A stretch of 64,000 nucleotides of DNA from Galbibacter mesophilus (GTDB lineage Bacteria > Bacteroidota > Bacteroidia > Flavobacteriales > Flavobacteriaceae). Positions 1 through 7,725 of the stretch are shown here, piece after piece (the stretch's first letter is position 1; each line of letters opens with the position of its first letter). Position numbers and translations under genes: made by a program. Below the pieces are notes generated by a model, which had not been told where the DNA came from, searched no databases, and saw nothing but the letters and a program-made list of their open reading frames with translations. Where the stretch lies: contig NZ_JAMQVC010000001.1 in assembly GCF_023721415.1 (NCBI RefSeq), forward strand, positions 62,001 to 126,000, in the 5' to 3' direction.

Positions 1-130
1 GGATCCCAGAAAATTTCTATTGATTTAAGGTTTTTTGATTTCTTCCTCCTGTTCAGTTATGACCCGATGTAAACGGCTTACATCTTATTGCAACACTAGT
101 CAACAATTAACTCATTTAACGAATTAACCC

Positions 131-174
131 AAATAAAAAATCCCCTTTCCAAAGCTAGATTGGGGATTTTTTGA
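131..174. terminator. Bidirectional intrinsic terminator downstream of queA
   Basis: A hairpin with arms AAAAAATCCCC (135-145) and GGGGATTTTTT (162-172) carries A/T runs on both sides, so it can stop transcription in either direction. It lies about 45 nt beyond the queA stop codon and would end the leftward queA transcript, and possibly a rightward transcript from outside the window. Positions 1-130 hold no recognisable gene, only a small inverted repeat (GATGTAA at 66-72, TTACATC at 78-84). Confidence 0.8.
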
Positions 175-218
175 GGGTTGTTATATCTTAAAAGCTTATA
201 ACATTTATTATTCTATTA

Positions 219-1268
219 TTATAAAATCAACATAGCGTCTCCGTAAGAATAAAACTTATATTCTTCTTTGATTGCTTCTTTATAGGCCTTCATCATAAAA
301 TCATGACCAACAAAAGCAGAAATCATCATTAAAAGTGTCGATTTCGGAGTGTGGAAATTAGTTACCATACAGTTTGCGATGCTAAAATCGTATGGAGGAA
401 AAATAAACTTGTTTGTCCATCCTTCGTATGGATTCAACATATGATCTGAAGAAACAGAGCTTTCAAGTCCGCGCATAGCAGTCGTACCGATAGCACAAAC
501 TTTTCTCTTGTTGTCTTTTGCTTTGTTTACAATAGCAGCTGCCTTTTCGTCAATAAAAAGCTCTTCACTATCCATTTTATGCTTGGAAAGATCTTCCACC
601 TCTACCGGATTAAAAGTTCCTAGTCCGACATGCAACGTAAGTTCAGCAAAATCAATCCCTTTAATTTCCAAACGTTTCAATAAGTGCTTAGAAAAGTGAA
701 GTCCCGCAGTAGGAGCTGCTACAGCACCTTCCGTTTTAGCATAAATAGTTTGGTAACGCTCTTCATCCTCTGGCTCAACATCTCTTTTAATATACTTTGG
801 AAGTGGTGTTTCCCCAAGTTCATTCAGTTTTCTTCTGAATTCTTCATAAGAGCCATCATATAGAAAACGAAGTGTTCTTCCTCTAGAAGTTGTATTATCA
901 ATTACTTCAGCCACCAGACTTTCATCCTCGCCAAAGTACAATTTATTACCAATTCTAATTTTTCGAGCTGGATCTACCAACACATCCCAAAGACGCTGCT
1001 CTACGTTAAGCTCCCTCAAAAGAAAAACCTCGATACGTGCTCCAGTTTTTTCTTTATTCCCAAATAGGCGTGCAGGGAAAACTTTGGTATTGTTAAGAAC
1101 CATAACGTCTCCTTCATCAAAGTAATCGATCAAATCCTTGAACATTTTGTGCTCAATTTTCTGCTCTTTTCTGTGAAGTACCATTAAACGTGCTTCATCC
1201 CTGTTTTCAGAAGGATATTCAGCCAATAATTCTTTAGGAAGTTCAAAATTAAAATGTGATAATTTCAT
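219..1268 (-). CDS. queA: S-adenosylmethionine:tRNA ribosyltransferase-isomerase QueA
   Basis: QueA moves the ribosyl part of S-adenosylmethionine onto preQ1 at the wobble position of tRNAs with GUN anticodons, giving epoxyqueuosine. It is a cytoplasmic tRNA-modification enzyme. The 349-residue length is normal for the family. Family motifs are visible: [11 protein letters not shown] at residues 60-70, [10 protein letters not shown] at 184-193 and a [10 protein letters not shown] block in the C-terminal third. It is the last gene of a leftward series that starts with rsgA, but it has its own promoter-like sequence about 190 nt upstream (1457-1488) and a long 5' leader containing a hairpin. 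A terminator follows at 131-174. The start gives the full N-terminal beta-barrel sequence, so I accept it. Confidence 0.97.
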   Translation of the reverse strand: MKLSHFNFELPKELLAEYPSENRDEARLMVLHRKEQKIEHKMFKDLIDYFDEGDVMVLNNTKVFPARLFGNKEKTGARIEVFLLRELNVEQRLWDVLVDPARKIRIGNKLYFGEDESLVAEVIDNTTSRGRTLRFLYDGSYEEFRRKLNELGETPLPKYIKRDVEPEDEERYQTIYAKTEGAVAAPTAGLHFSKHLLKRLEIKGIDFAELTLHVGLGTFNPVEVEDLSKHKMDSEELFIDEKAAAIVNKAKDNKRKVCAIGTTAMRGLESSVSSDHMLNPYEGWTNKFIFPPYDFSIANCMVTNFHTPKSTLLMMISAFVGHDFMMKAYKEAIKEEYKFYSYGDAMLIL

Positions 1269-1456
1269 TTGCTAACTTTTGTTTTTAAAGAATCTACCGA
1301 AAACCAATAAAAAACCGATATTCTCAAAGCCCTTCAAGGTCTTAGAAAAATCGGCATTTATTTATGGTTATTTCGTTAGATTCAAATCCGTTTATAAAAA
1401 GAAAATCTTAGGGTTACGACCAATTAATTTTCTATAATTATATTTTTTGCGAGCCG
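1269..1456 (-). promoter_or_regulatory. Long untranslated leader of queA with a hairpin and T-run
   Basis: About 180 nt separate the predicted queA transcription start from its start codon. On the minus strand an imperfect hairpin lies at about 1314-1355 (outer arms CCGAT and ATCGG, with an inner CCTT/AAGG pairing) and is followed by six T residues. This resembles a weak intrinsic terminator. I could not match the sequence to a known preQ1 riboswitch. Regulation by this leader is inference only. Confidence 0.35.
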
Positions 1457-1488
1457 CAAATATACAATATGCAGATAGGGGTTGTCAA
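1457..1488 (-). promoter_or_regulatory. Bacteroidetes-type promoter for queA
   Basis: On the minus strand there is a -33 element TTG (1486-1488) and a perfect -7 element TATATTTG (1457-1464), 21 nt apart. This fits the TTG/TAnnTTTG consensus of primary sigma factors in Bacteroidetes. It lies between aroA and queA, so queA can be transcribed apart from the upstream genes. Confidence 0.6.
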
Positions 1489-1612
1489 GTAAAACACCAA
1501 TTATTTCTAATTTTCAAGTAATTACTAACCCATTCGTCTTAGTTAAGCAACAAAATCCAGATTTCAAATGTGATGCATTGAAGCTCTAATTCTTCAAATT
1601 AAGCTTTACAAA

Positions 1613-2842
1613 TTAGATTTCTTCCACCTTCATCTCCAGTGTGGCCATATCTTTCCAAAAATCGGGATAGGATTTAGAAACTACTTCAGCATCATTAATT
1701 AGTATTGGTACCTGAAGAGCCAATGGTGCAAACGCCATCGCCATACGGTGATCGTTGTACGTATCAATGGCAATATTCTCTTTAATCTCTTCGGAAGGTT
1801 TTAAAAACAACTCTTTGTCCGTTACCGAAATATTAGCACCCAACTTGCCGAGTTCCGTTTTTAAAGCTTCCAAACGATCGGTCTCTTTAATTTTTAACGT
1901 ATGTAGCCCGGTAAGCTCGCACCCCAAACCTAAACCGAAACAAGTTACCGCAATAGTTTGGGCGATATCGGGAGCGTTTGCCAAATCAACTTTAATAAAA
2001 GTGTCTTTTGCCACCTCTTTTGTTTTCTTGAGTGTAACCACATTTTTATTGAAAACAGTAGTAACTCCAAATTGTTTATAAATCTCCTGAAGCACACTAT
2101 CCCCCTGTAAGCTGGTGGCCTTATAGCTCGATAAAGAAACTTCAGAACCTACCGAAGCCAAAGCCATGATGCTATAAAAATAAGAAGCCGAACTCCAATC
2201 GGATTCTACTACCAACGTCTTTTCTTTGACCTCATCAGAGGAATGAACCGTTATTATATTTTCTTCAAAAGAAGTTTTTACACCAATTTCATTCAGCAAA
2301 GCCAATGTCATTTTTATGTAAGGAACCGAAGTTATTTTACCTTCTAGGTTAAGCTCCAGTCCGTTTACTAAAGTCGGTGCCACCAATAGCAATGCAGAAA
2401 TATATTGACTGCTTACATTGGCCGCCAATGAAACCTGATTTTTTATTATTTTTTTTCCTTTAATTTTAACAGGTGGGTAACCGTCATTTTTTACATATGA
2501 AATATCAGCCCCCAATTGCTGTAATGCTTCTACCAAAATTTTTATAGGGCGCTCTGTCATTCGCTGCGAGCCAGTTAATGTAACTTCTCTACCTTCCTGC
2601 GAAGCAAAAAATGCCGTTAAAAAGCGCATGGCGGTTCCCGCGTGATGAATATCAACTTCCCCTTGGTGAACTTGAAGTCCTTTTTTCATTACTTGGGAAT
2701 CGTCAGAATTTGATATGTTTTCGGTTACCAGTGAAGAAAAAAGAGCTTGTAAAAGCAGCACGCGGTTACTTTCACTTTTAGAACCTGTAATTTGTATATG
2801 CTGGTGTATGTTCTTTTGATTGGAAGATAAATGTAATTTCAA
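1613..2842 (-). CDS. aroA: 3-phosphoshikimate 1-carboxyvinyltransferase (EPSP synthase)
   Basis: This enzyme joins shikimate-3-phosphate and phosphoenolpyruvate to give EPSP, the penultimate step to chorismate. The family signatures are present: GSKSESNRVLLLQAL near residue 20, HAGTAMRFLTAFF at 67-79, ETDRLEAL in the second half and NDHRMAMAFAPLAL near the C terminus. At 409 residues it is a little shorter than the roughly 427 of E. coli AroA. One active-site difference is visible: the Asn of the E. coli motif (N94 in NAGTAMR) is His67 here. It lies 28 nt after the MazG gene on the same strand, probably in one operon, and feeds the same pathway as the aromatic operon upstream. Confidence 0.96.
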   Translation of the reverse strand: MKLHLSSNQKNIHQHIQITGSKSESNRVLLLQALFSSLVTENISNSDDSQVMKKGLQVHQGEVDIHHAGTAMRFLTAFFASQEGREVTLTGSQRMTERPIKILVEALQQLGADISYVKNDGYPPVKIKGKKIIKNQVSLAANVSSQYISALLLVAPTLVNGLELNLEGKITSVPYIKMTLALLNEIGVKTSFEENIITVHSSDEVKEKTLVVESDWSSASYFYSIMALASVGSEVSLSSYKATSLQGDSVLQEIYKQFGVTTVFNKNVVTLKKTKEVAKDTFIKVDLANAPDIAQTIAVTCFGLGLGCELTGLHTLKIKETDRLEALKTELGKLGANISVTDKELFLKPSEEIKENIAIDTYNDHRMAMAFAPLALQVPILINDAEVVSKSYPDFWKDMATLEMKVEEI

Positions 2843-2870
2843 AATGATAAATATTTATGCTGAAAAAATC

Positions 2871-3197
2871 TTATTTTAATTTTTCGTTATTATGATGCCT
2901 ATCGTGATCTCGCTTCGTTTTAATGTCCAATTTTTTATCAAAAGCAGCTTGTAGATCTACCCCAGTTTGGTTTGCCAAACAAAGCACTACAAAAACAACA
3001 TCGGCAAGTTCCTCTCCTAAATCCTTATTTTTATCGCTCTCCTTTTCGCTTTGTTCGCCATAGCGTCGAGCTATAATTCTAGCCACCTCCCCTACTTCTT
3101 CCGTAAGCTGCGCCATATTGGTAAGTTCGTTAAAATAGCGAACCCCATGTTCTTTTATCCATTTATCTACGTCTAGCTGAGCGTTTTTTATGTTCAT
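2871..3197 (-). CDS. MazG-type nucleotide pyrophosphohydrolase
   Basis: This is a 108-residue, single-domain, all-alpha NTP pyrophosphohydrolase of the MazG/dCTPase type, which probably hydrolyses non-canonical or surplus nucleoside triphosphates to the monophosphate and pyrophosphate. The metal-binding pattern is clear: EEVGE in the first helix (about residues 33-37) and EELADVV (about 63-69), the EExxE...ExxD arrangement. It is the short single-domain form, not the two-domain MazG of enterobacteria. Its start codon overlaps the last base of the dtd stop codon, so the two genes are translationally coupled. The exact substrate cannot be told from the sequence. Confidence 0.9.
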   Translation of the reverse strand: MNIKNAQLDVDKWIKEHGVRYFNELTNMAQLTEEVGEVARIIARRYGEQSEKESDKNKDLGEELADVVFVVLCLANQTGVDLQAAFDKKLDIKTKRDHDRHHNNEKLK

Positions 3198-3649
3198 TAC
3201 TCCCTATTTTTAGAATCAATTAGTATTGTTACCGGTCCGTCGTTTACCAAAGAAACCTTCATATCTGCGCCAAAAGTACCTGTGCCTATTTTCTTTCCGA
3301 GTTCTTTTTCTAACTGCGAAACAAAAGCTTCGTATAAAGGAACGGCAATTTCTGGTTTTGCAGCTTTTATATAGGAAGGTCTATTCCCCTTTTTGGTAGA
3401 TGCATGCAACGTAAATTGACTCACCACTAAAGCCTCACCGTCAATATCTTTTAAAGAAACATTCATCACTCCATCATCATCATTAAAAATTCGTAAGCTC
3501 CCAATTTTTCGGCATAACCATTCAATATCCCGTTGATCATCTATTTCTTCTATCCCCAACAAAACAAGAACACCATTTTTAATGGAAGAAGTCACTTCTC
3601 CCTCGATGGTCACACTTGCTTCACTAACTCTTTGAATTACTACTCGCAT
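3197..3649 (-). CDS. dtd: D-aminoacyl-tRNA deacylase
   Basis: Dtd removes D-amino acids (and glycine) mischarged onto tRNA. Both catalytic signature motifs of the family are present: SQFTLHA in the middle of the protein and NDGPVTILID near the C terminus (the conserved GP dipeptide). The 150-residue length matches the family. It overlaps the downstream pyrophosphohydrolase gene by one base and lies 47 nt after mogA on the same strand. It thus belongs to a housekeeping operon running rsgA, mogA, dtd, mazG-like, aroA. Confidence 0.97.
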   Translation of the reverse strand: MRVVIQRVSEASVTIEGEVTSSIKNGVLVLLGIEEIDDQRDIEWLCRKIGSLRIFNDDDGVMNVSLKDIDGEALVVSQFTLHASTKKGNRPSYIKAAKPEIAVPLYEAFVSQLEKELGKKIGTGTFGADMKVSLVNDGPVTILIDSKNRE

Positions 3650-3696
3650 TTAGTTTTTCAGGTTTGATGATTTTTGTTTTTTTACTTTATCTCTTC

Positions 3697-4233
3697 TTAC
3701 CCCTTTTTCTTTGGGCGAAAGGGCTTTATCACCGCTTCGTTGCACTCTAAAAAAGGACCTTCCATTAAATCTATACAATAGGGAATCGCTGGAAAAACTG
3801 CGTCAAGGCATTCTCGAATTGATTTTGGTTTTCCAGGAAGATTAACAATTAAACTTCCGTTTCTTAGTCCGGCGGTTTGTCTAGATAGAATAGCCGTTGG
3901 CACATATTTTAATGATTCCATCCGCATTAACTCACCAAAACCGGGCATCATTCTATCGCATACAGCTTCCGTAGCTTCTGGGGTAACGTCCCTTTTTGCG
4001 GGACCAGTGCCACCAGTGGTAACTACCAAACAACAGTTTTCGTCATCAACCATTTTTATGATTGATTTTTCAATCTCCTGTTGTTCATCTGGAATAACTT
4101 CATATACTTCTTCCCATTCAGAAATCAAATAGTCATTCAGTGTATCTATGATGGCTTTTCCGCTTATGTCTTCATAAACTCCTGCACTTGCCCTATCGCT
4201 TACCGTTAGAATTCCAATTTTAATTTTTGACAT
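3697..4233 (-). CDS. mogA: Molybdopterin adenylyltransferase (MogA/MoaB family)
   Basis: This protein adenylylates molybdopterin before molybdenum insertion. The 178-residue sequence is a single MoCF-binding domain. It starts with the conserved ILTVSDRAS strand-loop, carries the pterin-binding VTTGGTGPAKRDVTPEAT block near residue 90 and ends with NLPGKPKSIRECLDAVFPAIPYC. The TGGTG-x5-D pattern is typical of MogA and MoaB. No other molybdenum cofactor gene is visible in the window, so the neighbours do not decide between the MogA and MoaB roles. It is placed 77 nt after rsgA and 47 nt before dtd, on the same strand. Confidence 0.9.
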   Translation of the reverse strand: MSKIKIGILTVSDRASAGVYEDISGKAIIDTLNDYLISEWEEVYEVIPDEQQEIEKSIIKMVDDENCCLVVTTGGTGPAKRDVTPEATEAVCDRMMPGFGELMRMESLKYVPTAILSRQTAGLRNGSLIVNLPGKPKSIRECLDAVFPAIPYCIDLMEGPFLECNEAVIKPFRPKKKG

Positions 4234-4310
4234 ATTTCTGCTCTTCTTTCCTTTTCACAGATGATTTTTTTGATATAATAACCTCGAAGTAACATATACT
4301 TTTCGAGATA

Positions 4311-5258
4311 CTAGCTCCCGTAAATATCCGTGCGGTAGTTTTCTTCTTCGCCTTCTAAAATCTGAACATAACTTTTATATCGGCTCCAAGCTATTTCATC
4401 GTTTTCCAAAGCTTCCTTGACGGCGCACTTTGGTTCGTCGATATGTAGACAATTATTAAACTTACAATCGCCCTTTCGCTGAAAGAATTCCGGAAAATAA
4501 TTCCCCACCTCATGTTTCTCCATATTAACAATCCCAAAACCTTTAATTCCGGGGGTGTCTATAATACGGGCATCGAAACTCAAATCGTACATCTCCGCAA
4601 AAGTTGTGGTATGCTGTCCTTGTTTGTGCTGCTCTGAAATTTCAGCCGTTTTTAGGTCCAAGCTTGGTTCAATAACATTTATCAAAGTTGATTTCCCCAC
4701 ACCGGAATGTCCAGAAAAAATACTCGTTTTACCAAACATTAGCTGCTTTACCTCATCAATATTTATTTTTTCTTTTGCTGAAACTTCCAAACAACGGTAA
4801 CCTATATTGGTATATAAATCTTCCAAATACTTTACTTCTCCGATTTCCTCTTCGTTATAGCTATCTATTTTATTGAAAAGCAGAACAGGCATAACCTGAT
4901 ACGCTTCCAAAGTAACCAAAAAACGGTCGATAAAATCTGTAAATGTTGTTGGGTTGTTTAGGGTAACCAACAAAAAAGCAACATCAATGTTGGCACCAAT
5001 AATATGGGTTCGCTTGGATAGGTTCACCGATTTACGGACAATATAATTTTTGCGTTCCTCGATATCGTTAATAACGCCTATGGTTTCGTCTCCAACCGTT
5101 TCAAGATCAAAAGCTACTTTATCGCCCACGGCAACAGGATTGGTACTTTTAATACCCTTTATCCTAAATTTCCCTTTTATTCTACAATTGTAGAATTGCC
5201 CATCTTCAGCTTTTACACTGTACCAACTGCCTGTAGATTTGTAAACGGTACCTATCAT
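4311..5258 (-). CDS. rsgA: Small ribosomal subunit biogenesis GTPase RsgA
   Basis: RsgA is a circularly permuted GTPase that checks late maturation of the 30S subunit. An N-terminal OB-fold (about residues 1-70) is followed by the G motifs in permuted order: NKID at 129-132 (G4), GHSGVGKS at 183-190 (G1) and DTPG at 234-237 (G3). A C-terminal zinc finger follows, with Cys265, Cys270, His272 and Cys278. All hallmark residues are intact and 315 residues is a normal length. It is the first gene of the leftward group mogA-dtd-mazG-aroA. The stretch upstream of it contains a dispersed repeat. Confidence 0.97.
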   Translation of the reverse strand: MIGTVYKSTGSWYSVKAEDGQFYNCRIKGKFRIKGIKSTNPVAVGDKVAFDLETVGDETIGVINDIEERKNYIVRKSVNLSKRTHIIGANIDVAFLLVTLNNPTTFTDFIDRFLVTLEAYQVMPVLLFNKIDSYNEEEIGEVKYLEDLYTNIGYRCLEVSAKEKINIDEVKQLMFGKTSIFSGHSGVGKSTLINVIEPSLDLKTAEISEQHKQGQHTTTFAEMYDLSFDARIIDTPGIKGFGIVNMEKHEVGNYFPEFFQRKGDCKFNNCLHIDEPKCAVKEALENDEIAWSRYKSYVQILEGEEENYRTDIYGS

Positions 5259-5327
5259 TAATTTAAATGCCCATTTATATTTATTAAATAAGAGATTGAA
5301 ATAAGACTTTTAGAACTGAGTCTATCT

Positions 5328-5492
5328 CTTTCATTTCTTTTGCTCGCCCAAAAGAAACGAAACAAAGAAAAAGGCGCCTTATCCAAGGAATTTTTTCGAC
5401 CATGAAGTCAAAAAACCGTAATCAAAACTCCGCGTCGCTTCATTCTTGCGCTCCTGCTCTCGGAGCTTTTGATGACTATTCTGAGGACAAGG
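5328..5492. repeat. Dispersed 165-bp intergenic repeat, copy 1
   Basis: This stretch aligns without gaps to 48536-48700 with about 14 differences over 165 bp by eye. It begins with a hairpin (TTTCTTTTG paired with CAAAAGAAA around a CTCGCC loop) and contains a GC-rich part around GGCGCCTTATCCAAGG and CTCCTGCTCTCGGAGC. It encodes no protein. It occupies the 381-nt gap between rsgA and the DAHP synthase gene. The same type of sequence at two unrelated loci suggests a genome-wide repetitive element. The rest of 5259-5639 is AT-rich, with nothing recognisable. Confidence 0.8.
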
Positions 5493-5639
5493 GGTTTTCA
5501 AATTAAAATCTATCCCCTTATTTAAATAAAAAATTAGAAGTCAAAAGTACAAATTTAGAAGTTATTGAATGTTGTAATATATAACTTCAATAAACAACTT
5601 CCATCTTACTTGCACTTTTGACCTCCTTTTTAAAAACTG

Positions 5640-6722
5640 TTATGGCTTAACAATTTTCTCTTGATGGTTAATGGATTCTTGGTGAATAGCCTTGAAGATT
5701 TTTAAAATAAATTCTTCGCTCAAGCCTTTTTCCTCACCGTCCATAATCATTTTACCTAAAATTTCATTCCAACGTTTGGATTGAAGTACGGCAACGTTAC
5801 GTTCCTTTTTAAGTGCCCCTATTTCATCAGAAATCTTCATACGCTTTCCTAGCGTTTCTACCAACGTATTGTCAATAGCATCAATCTGAGCACGGAAATT
5901 AGTTAACTTGCTATTGTAATCAACTTCTTGATCGGTTTCCTTTCTGATTTTTAAATCTTTCATAATTTGCTTCAAAGATTCCGGTGTAACCTGTTGAGCA
6001 GCATCACTCCAGGCCTTGTCTGGCGTACAATGTGTTTCTATCATCAAACCGTCATAGTTAAGATCTAAAGCCATTTGAGAAACATCAAAAATTAAATCAC
6101 GGTTACCCGTAATGTGGGATGGATCTAAAATAAGTGGAAGATCTGGGAACTTGTTTTGTAACTCAATAGCCAATTGCCACTCTGGATTGTTTCTGTACTT
6201 AGATTTTTCGTAAGTTGAGAATCCGCGGTGGATAACCCCTAAATTCTTAATATCCTTGCTGTACAAGCGCTCAATTCCTCCAAGCCATAAAGCTAAATCT
6301 GGATTCACTGGGTTTTTTACCAAAACTATTTTATCAGTTCCTTCTAAAGCATCAGCAATATCTTGAACAATAAACGGACTCACAGTCGACCGTGCACCAA
6401 TCCACAACAAATCGATATCATGTTCCAAAGCCAATTCTACGTGTGCTCTGTTCGCCACTTCAGTAGCCGTTTTTAATCCGGTTTCTTCTTTAACACGTTG
6501 CAACCATTTTAAACCAATAGCGCCTACGCCTTCAAAATTTCCAGGTCTTGTTCTTGGTTTCCAAATACCGGCACGGTAGTAATTTACATCGGTATCCTTT
6601 AGGTCATGTGCAATTTGCATTACCTGTTCTTCTGTCTCTGCGCTACATGGGCCGGCTATCACTAATGGATGATCTAAGTTCATCTCGTCCAACCATGTTC
6701 TTAATCCTGCTGAATTTTCCAT
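5640..6722 (-). CDS. Bifunctional 3-deoxy-7-phosphoheptulonate synthase / chorismate mutase type II
   Basis: This fusion catalyses the first step of the shikimate pathway (PEP plus erythrose-4-phosphate to DAHP) and the conversion of chorismate to prephenate. Residues 1 to about 265 form a class I, KDO8P synthase-like DAHP synthase domain, with AGPCSAET at about 19-26, GIWKPRTRPG at about 53-62 and a DPSHITG block. Residues from about 270 to 360 form an all-alpha AroQ chorismate mutase with the typical FRAQIDAIDNTLVETLGKRM helix. This fusion is usual in Bacteroidetes, and the mutase domain can give feedback control. It is the last gene of the pheA-aminotransferase-tyrA operon, 13 nt after tyrA. 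Confidence 0.95.
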   Translation of the reverse strand: MENSAGLRTWLDEMNLDHPLVIAGPCSAETEEQVMQIAHDLKDTDVNYYRAGIWKPRTRPGNFEGVGAIGLKWLQRVKEETGLKTATEVANRAHVELALEHDIDLLWIGARSTVSPFIVQDIADALEGTDKIVLVKNPVNPDLALWLGGIERLYSKDIKNLGVIHRGFSTYEKSKYRNNPEWQLAIELQNKFPDLPLILDPSHITGNRDLIFDVSQMALDLNYDGLMIETHCTPDKAWSDAAQQVTPESLKQIMKDLKIRKETDQEVDYNSKLTNFRAQIDAIDNTLVETLGKRMKISDEIGALKKERNVAVLQSKRWNEILGKMIMDGEEKGLSEEFILKIFKAIHQESINHQEKIVKP

Positions 6723-6735
6723 TTTTTAAATTTAC

Positions 6736-7596
6736 TTATGAAGTTTTGATTGAAATTCCTTTTAATATTTCCTTTATTCTATTTGTATCTGCCATTTCTT
6801 GATAAATAGCTTCAAAATTATCGTCTTGCATTAACTCTTTAAACTTTTGAAGGTTCGCAATATATTCTTCTAAAGTTTCAATGACGTTTTCTTTATTGTG
6901 CTGAAAAATGGGGCTCCACATCGCCGGCGAACTTTTTGCCAACCGAACGGTGCTTTCAAATCCACTCCCGGCCATATCAAAAATATCGCGCTCGTTTTTC
7001 TCTTTATCAATCACCGTTTTCCCTAGCATAAACGAACTGATGTGCGATAAATGCGATACATACGCAATGTGTCTATCATGCGCTTTGGGCTCCATATACC
7101 GAATTCGCATACCTAAATCATTAAAAATCCCGAACGCACGTTCTTGCAACTTAAATGCTGTTTTTTCTACCTCGCAAATAATGTTCGTTTTATTTCTGTA
7201 CAATTCCCGTATCGCCGCTTTGGGGCCAGAAAACTCAGTTCCCGCAATGGGATGGGTTGCCAAAAAATTCCTTCTTTTAGGATGGTTCTCCAGCACACTG
7301 CAAATATTAGCTTTTGTAGAGCCTACATCAAAAACCAAAGTGTCGTCTTTTACGATGTCCAACACCTTAGGAATAACACTAATAGCAGCATCTACAGGGA
7401 TAGAAACTATAACCACATCTGCTTTAGCTACATCTTCAAAAACAGCCTTCTCATCAATAAAACCTAGTGCCAACGCTTCATCCATGTGGGTTTCATTCTT
7501 ATCAAAGCCAAAAATGGTAACCTTATCGTTACTGGCTTTAATGTCCAACGCCATCGATCCGCCTATGAGCCCTAACCCTATTACAAATACATTCAT
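6736..7596 (-). CDS. tyrA: Prephenate dehydrogenase
   Basis: TyrA oxidatively decarboxylates prephenate to 4-hydroxyphenylpyruvate, the tyrosine branch. The N-terminal Rossmann fold begins with VIGLGLIGGSMALD (glycine-rich loop at residues 7-12). The family motif THPIAGTEFSGP lies near residue 114, and an AYVSHLSH block with the catalytic-region His near 178. The 286-residue protein has only the dehydrogenase domain; it lacks the chorismate mutase of E. coli TyrA, which here is fused to the DAHP synthase, and an ACT domain. It sits between the aminotransferase gene (129 nt upstream, a low-complexity spacer) and the DAHP synthase/mutase gene, on the same strand. Confidence 0.95.
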   Translation of the reverse strand: MNVFVIGLGLIGGSMALDIKASNDKVTIFGFDKNETHMDEALALGFIDEKAVFEDVAKADVVIVSIPVDAAISVIPKVLDIVKDDTLVFDVGSTKANICSVLENHPKRRNFLATHPIAGTEFSGPKAAIRELYRNKTNIICEVEKTAFKLQERAFGIFNDLGMRIRYMEPKAHDRHIAYVSHLSHISSFMLGKTVIDKEKNERDIFDMAGSGFESTVRLAKSSPAMWSPIFQHNKENVIETLEEYIANLQKFKELMQDDNFEAIYQEMADTNRIKEILKGISIKTS

Positions 7597-7725
7597 TTTG
7601 AATTATGATTTATGAATTCCGATTTACGAATTATGGTTTTTAACCGTAAATCTCCTTCTTTATTCTCTTTTCCCTGTTCTCTTTTCTATTTTCTCTTCTC
7701 AATACTCACCTCTCAATACTCTCTT

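Noticed and set aside
1375-1395. GATTCAAATCC as a possible tRNA T-loop
   Set aside because: No acceptor stem, anticodon arm or D-arm can be found around it. No tRNA or rRNA gene was recognised in the window.
6908-7615. 235-codon plus-strand frame opposite tyrA
   Set aside because: It lies entirely over tyrA, has no family motifs, and is Ser/Phe/Leu-rich in the way of a shadow frame of a real gene.
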